In this document: piece after piece, positions 5,712 to 7,867 of the stretch
How positions within the stretch are numbered: the first letter of the stretch is position 1
How the letters are laid out: each line of letters opens with the position of its first letter
Origin: JAAYYM01 sp964483155
GTDB taxonomy: Bacteria; Bacillota; Clostridia; Lachnospirales; Lachnospiraceae
Assembly (NCBI GenBank): GCA_964483155.1
Contig: CAZAAC010000082.1
Coordinates: 1-7,867, forward strand
DNA: 7,867 nucleotides
Direction of reading: 5' to 3'
Made by a program: the position numbers and the translations under genes
The notes under the pieces: model-generated
Databases searched by the model: none
What the model was told of the DNA's origin: nothing
Seen by the model: only the letters and a program-made list of their open reading frames with translations

Positions 5712-7867
5712 ATGAGGCATGATCAGAAAGGCTTTACTATCGTAGAACTTTTAGTGGCAATCGCAATTGCAGCGATTGTGACTGTTACGGTCGGTGGATT
5801 TATGGTAGTTGGTGCGAGATCGTTTTCCTCGACCAGTTCTGAAGTAAACCTGCAGTCTGAATCGCAGCTTGCATTTAACCAGCTACAGGATTTGATTATT
5901 GATACTGCCCTTGGTGTGACATATGCCTACGTTCCTGCAAGTGGTTCTGGTGAAATAAAAGTATTAAGTGACAGCGAAATTCCTATAGATGCAGTTCAAA
6001 AGAAACTCTATATGTATAATTCTGATATTATTTATGTAGTCATATGGGAGAGGGCAAGCTCCAGACTGTTTTACGAAGAGTATCAGACCATAACAGATGT
6101 AAGTGGAAATCTGACACAAGGCACTATTAGTGGGAATGCGATGAATCGTATGGCGGATTATATCACTTCTTTTGAAGTGGATTTATCACGACTGGAATCA
6201 AAAAGCATTGTTCGAGTGGACATGGGATTTGAAAAAGCAGGGAAAACATATGCGTCAAGCCATAATATTACAATTCGCAACAAAGTGATTGTAAATGGCG
6301 AGCTCGCTACCTTTACCCCAATTTTAGCAACACCAGATGGAATCTCTGGTAACTTTGAAATTTGGGTGGAGCCTGGCAGAAATTATGATCTTATGACGGA
6401 ATGTCATCCGGTTGTGGCGGGATCAGGCGGCGGTGTTGTAAGTCAAGAGGTTAGATGGTATATGGACTCTTCTAGTCCAGCATCCTCGACAGCGACAGGG
6501 ATTGATTTACGTACAGGAGAGCTGAGCGTATCTGCTGCTGAGATGGGGGATTCTGATGGAAATTTCCATGTCAGGGTAGTGACACGTGATGGGACGAAAT
6601 ATGCCCCAATTACCATACATGTCGTGAGAGTTACAGCAATCGATTTTGTTTTTGAGCCCAATACGGGAAGCGGCGAGACGAAAGATGAGGACAGTGATGG
6701 TTTGTTTTTTGATGATCTTGCAGCTGAGGAAACATTTCGTCTTAGAGTTTCGGTGACAGGGACGCATATTGATGAAGCCTATGCAAATGGAGATACTTCC
6801 ATATACGACACAGATATTAGTATTGCAACAGGAAGCGGTTATGTTGAGAAGATTAGCTATGCAGGTAGTGGCACTGCAGGCGTGTATATTGGAACTTTTA
6901 AGATGAAGACAGCATCGGATATGGAAGGGGATAAGAAAATTGTAATTCGCGCAACATCGCGACGTTCTATTGATTCTGGGTATCCGTACAAAAATAACGC
7001 AGGTAATTTGGACCCGGTGTATGGCGACTGGAATGGCGTGACTTATAAAAAGGCGTTTGATTTTGATATTAAGGGAGACAGACTCTATAGAGGCGGACAA
7101 CCAGTCATAGCGATATCAGATGGGTGGAGTGCATTAGGGTATAACAGGACAGATTACTTCTTTATTTATTATCTGACAGTGACAGAAATACTGTATGCGA
7201 AGGATGGGACTGTGACGCAGACGGTTAAAGAAGGTGCTGCCAATGTGGGTCTTTTATATAATACCTGGGGTGAGACAAATTTGAAATTGACGATTCCAAA
7301 AACCTATAATCCAAATGCTGAATATATATTTGATATGAAGTGTTATGTGATGGCACCAAAACAAAGCTGGCATAAGGGTAATAGTACGATGTATGGAACT
7401 ACCATTAGTAATGAGTATAACATTGCCGATGCGGTTGCCGTTGGTGGAAATTTTACAGAAAAATTGCATCGGGTGAAGGTTTATTATAACGGGAGTGAGC
7501 GGGCAACCTATATTCCTCGTAAGTTTGGCGTGGGTGGAAGTGATGAGATTTTCCAACAAATGAGTGTTGTATATAAAGAGGGAGAGAATATCTGTAACGT
7601 CTATAATAATGGAACAACAGTTGCGTTTTATCAGGATAATTCCTGGAACAAATATACATTGCCTGTGACTTCTGGCATGATGGTTACGAGTATCACATCT
7701 GATCTGAATTTACGGTATTATACTAAAAAATGGTATGATAGCATACCACAGCACCTACGTATCATACCGACAGTAGCAATTGATGGAAATCAGTTTTTAA
7801 TGTTTGACAGTTATGTTGATATGTATCCATGGAACATTGATGTAGGAACGGATGCCTTACCTGGGGG
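5712..7867 (+). CDS. Giant PilW/PulJ-like prepilin with Ig-like domain, 3'-truncated
   Basis: The frame is open from ATG 5712 to the window end: 718 codons plus two bases, with no stop. The leader MRHDQKG is followed by FTIVELLVAIAIAAIVTVTVGGFMVV, so cleavage after Gly7 gives mature Phe+1 and Glu+5. The continuing alpha-1 (about 38-68: SSTSSEVNLQSESQLAFNQLQDLI) resembles PilW/GspJ-type minor pilins ('e.q.a.nql.d.I'), and about 95-200 looks like the pilin beta domain (KLYMYNSDIIYVVIWE, ADYITSFEVDLS, HNITIRNKVIVNG). Further modules are appended. About 211-306 resembles a bacterial Ig-like (BIG2-type) domain: EVRWYMDSSSP, TGIDLRTGELSVSA, GNFHVRVVTRDG, APITIHVVRV. Another strand-rich stretch spans about 338-420, preceded by a DxDxDG loop at 325-330; residues about 450-718 are strand-rich with aromatic residues and unrecognised. 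PilW proteins are usually 200-350 aa, so this is a strongly enlarged minor pilin, plausibly a tip adhesin. The prepilin call is firm, the PilW type moderate, the Ig call tentative. Confidence 0.82.
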   Translation, partial: MRHDQKGFTIVELLVAIAIAAIVTVTVGGFMVVGARSFSSTSSEVNLQSESQLAFNQLQDLIIDTALGVTYAYVPASGSGEIKVLSDSEIPIDAVQKKLYMYNSDIIYVVIWERASSRLFYEEYQTITDVSGNLTQGTISGNAMNRMADYITSFEVDLSRLESKSIVRVDMGFEKAGKTYASSHNITIRNKVIVNGELATFTPILATPDGISGNFEIWVEPGRNYDLMTECHPVVAGSGGGVVSQEVRWYMDSSSPASSTATGIDLRTGELSVSAAEMGDSDGNFHVRVVTRDGTKYAPITIHVVRVTAIDFVFEPNTGSGETKDEDSDGLFFDDLAAEETFRLRVSVTGTHIDEAYANGDTSIYDTDISIATGSGYVEKISYAGSGTAGVYIGTFKMKTASDMEGDKKIVIRATSRRSIDSGYPYKNNAGNLDPVYGDWNGVTYKKAFDFDIKGDRLYRGGQPVIAISDGWSALGYNRTDYFFIYYLTVTEILYAKDGTVTQTVKEGAANVGLLYNTWGETNLKLTIPKTYNPNAEYIFDMKCYVMAPKQSWHKGNSTMYGTTISNEYNIADAVAVGGNFTEKLHRVKVYYNGSERATYIPRKFGVGGSDEIFQQMSVVYKEGENICNVYNNGTTVAFYQDNSWNKYTLPVTSGMMVTSITSDLNLRYYTKKWYDSIPQHLRIIPTVAIDGNQFLMFDSYVDMYPWNIDVGTDALPG

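Noticed and set aside
6507..7100. Open frame of 197 codons on the minus strand, opposite the giant prepilin
   Set aside because: Its translation is rich in Cys, His, Ile and Arg with no recognisable domain, it lacks a convincing ribosome binding site, and the plus-strand frame is a clear prepilin over the same bases. It is a codon-bias shadow.

Overview
The window is one uninterrupted, co-oriented (+ strand) stretch of a type IV pilus (T4P) assembly and minor-pilin operon. The source is probably a low-to-mid GC, Gram-positive anaerobe. A Clostridia/Lachnospiraceae-type genome is my best guess, from the strong GGAGG-type ribosome binding sites, A/T-biased codons, a TTG and a GTG start, and a PilM-PilN fusion. 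That taxonomic call is inference, not a match. A run of 100 N at 2007-2106 shows the source is a scaffolded draft or metagenome assembly.

Layout: (1) 1-773, the 3' part of a PilM-PilN fusion: the end of the cytoplasmic actin-like PilM domain, a polylysine linker, one membrane helix and a PilN domain. (2) 775-1626, a PilO-like protein with a membrane helix, a coiled coil, a long Ala/Thr-rich linker, a small C-terminal fold and an acidic tail. (3) 1669-2865, a PilV-like class III prepilin interrupted by the assembly gap. (4) 2893-5163, a very large PilX/GspK-like minor pilin (756 aa, TTG start) that lacks the usual Glu+5 and carries a probable beta-helical ectodomain. (5) 5177-5695, a small GspH/FimT-like prepilin (172 aa, GTG start). 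(6) 5712 to the window end, a second giant prepilin (at least 718 aa, running off the window) with a canonical N-terminus, at least one bacterial-Ig-like domain and a DxDxDG loop.

How they fit together: in known T4P, PilM, PilN and PilO form the inner platform linking the cytoplasmic motor to the pilus, and a set of minor pilins primes assembly and sits at the tip. The set here (PilV-, PilX-, FimT/GspH- and PilW-like) resembles the fimT-pilV-pilW-pilX sets of Gram-negative bacteria, but two members are three to four times larger than usual. The simplest inference is that binding modules carried elsewhere by a separate tip adhesin such as PilY1 are built into the minor pilins themselves. Gene spacings are 1, 42, 27, 13 and 16 nt. 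I see no internal promoter or terminator, so the genes are probably one transcript that starts upstream and continues past the window. There is no gene-free stretch longer than 300 bases, and I found no RNA gene, mobile element or CRISPR array.
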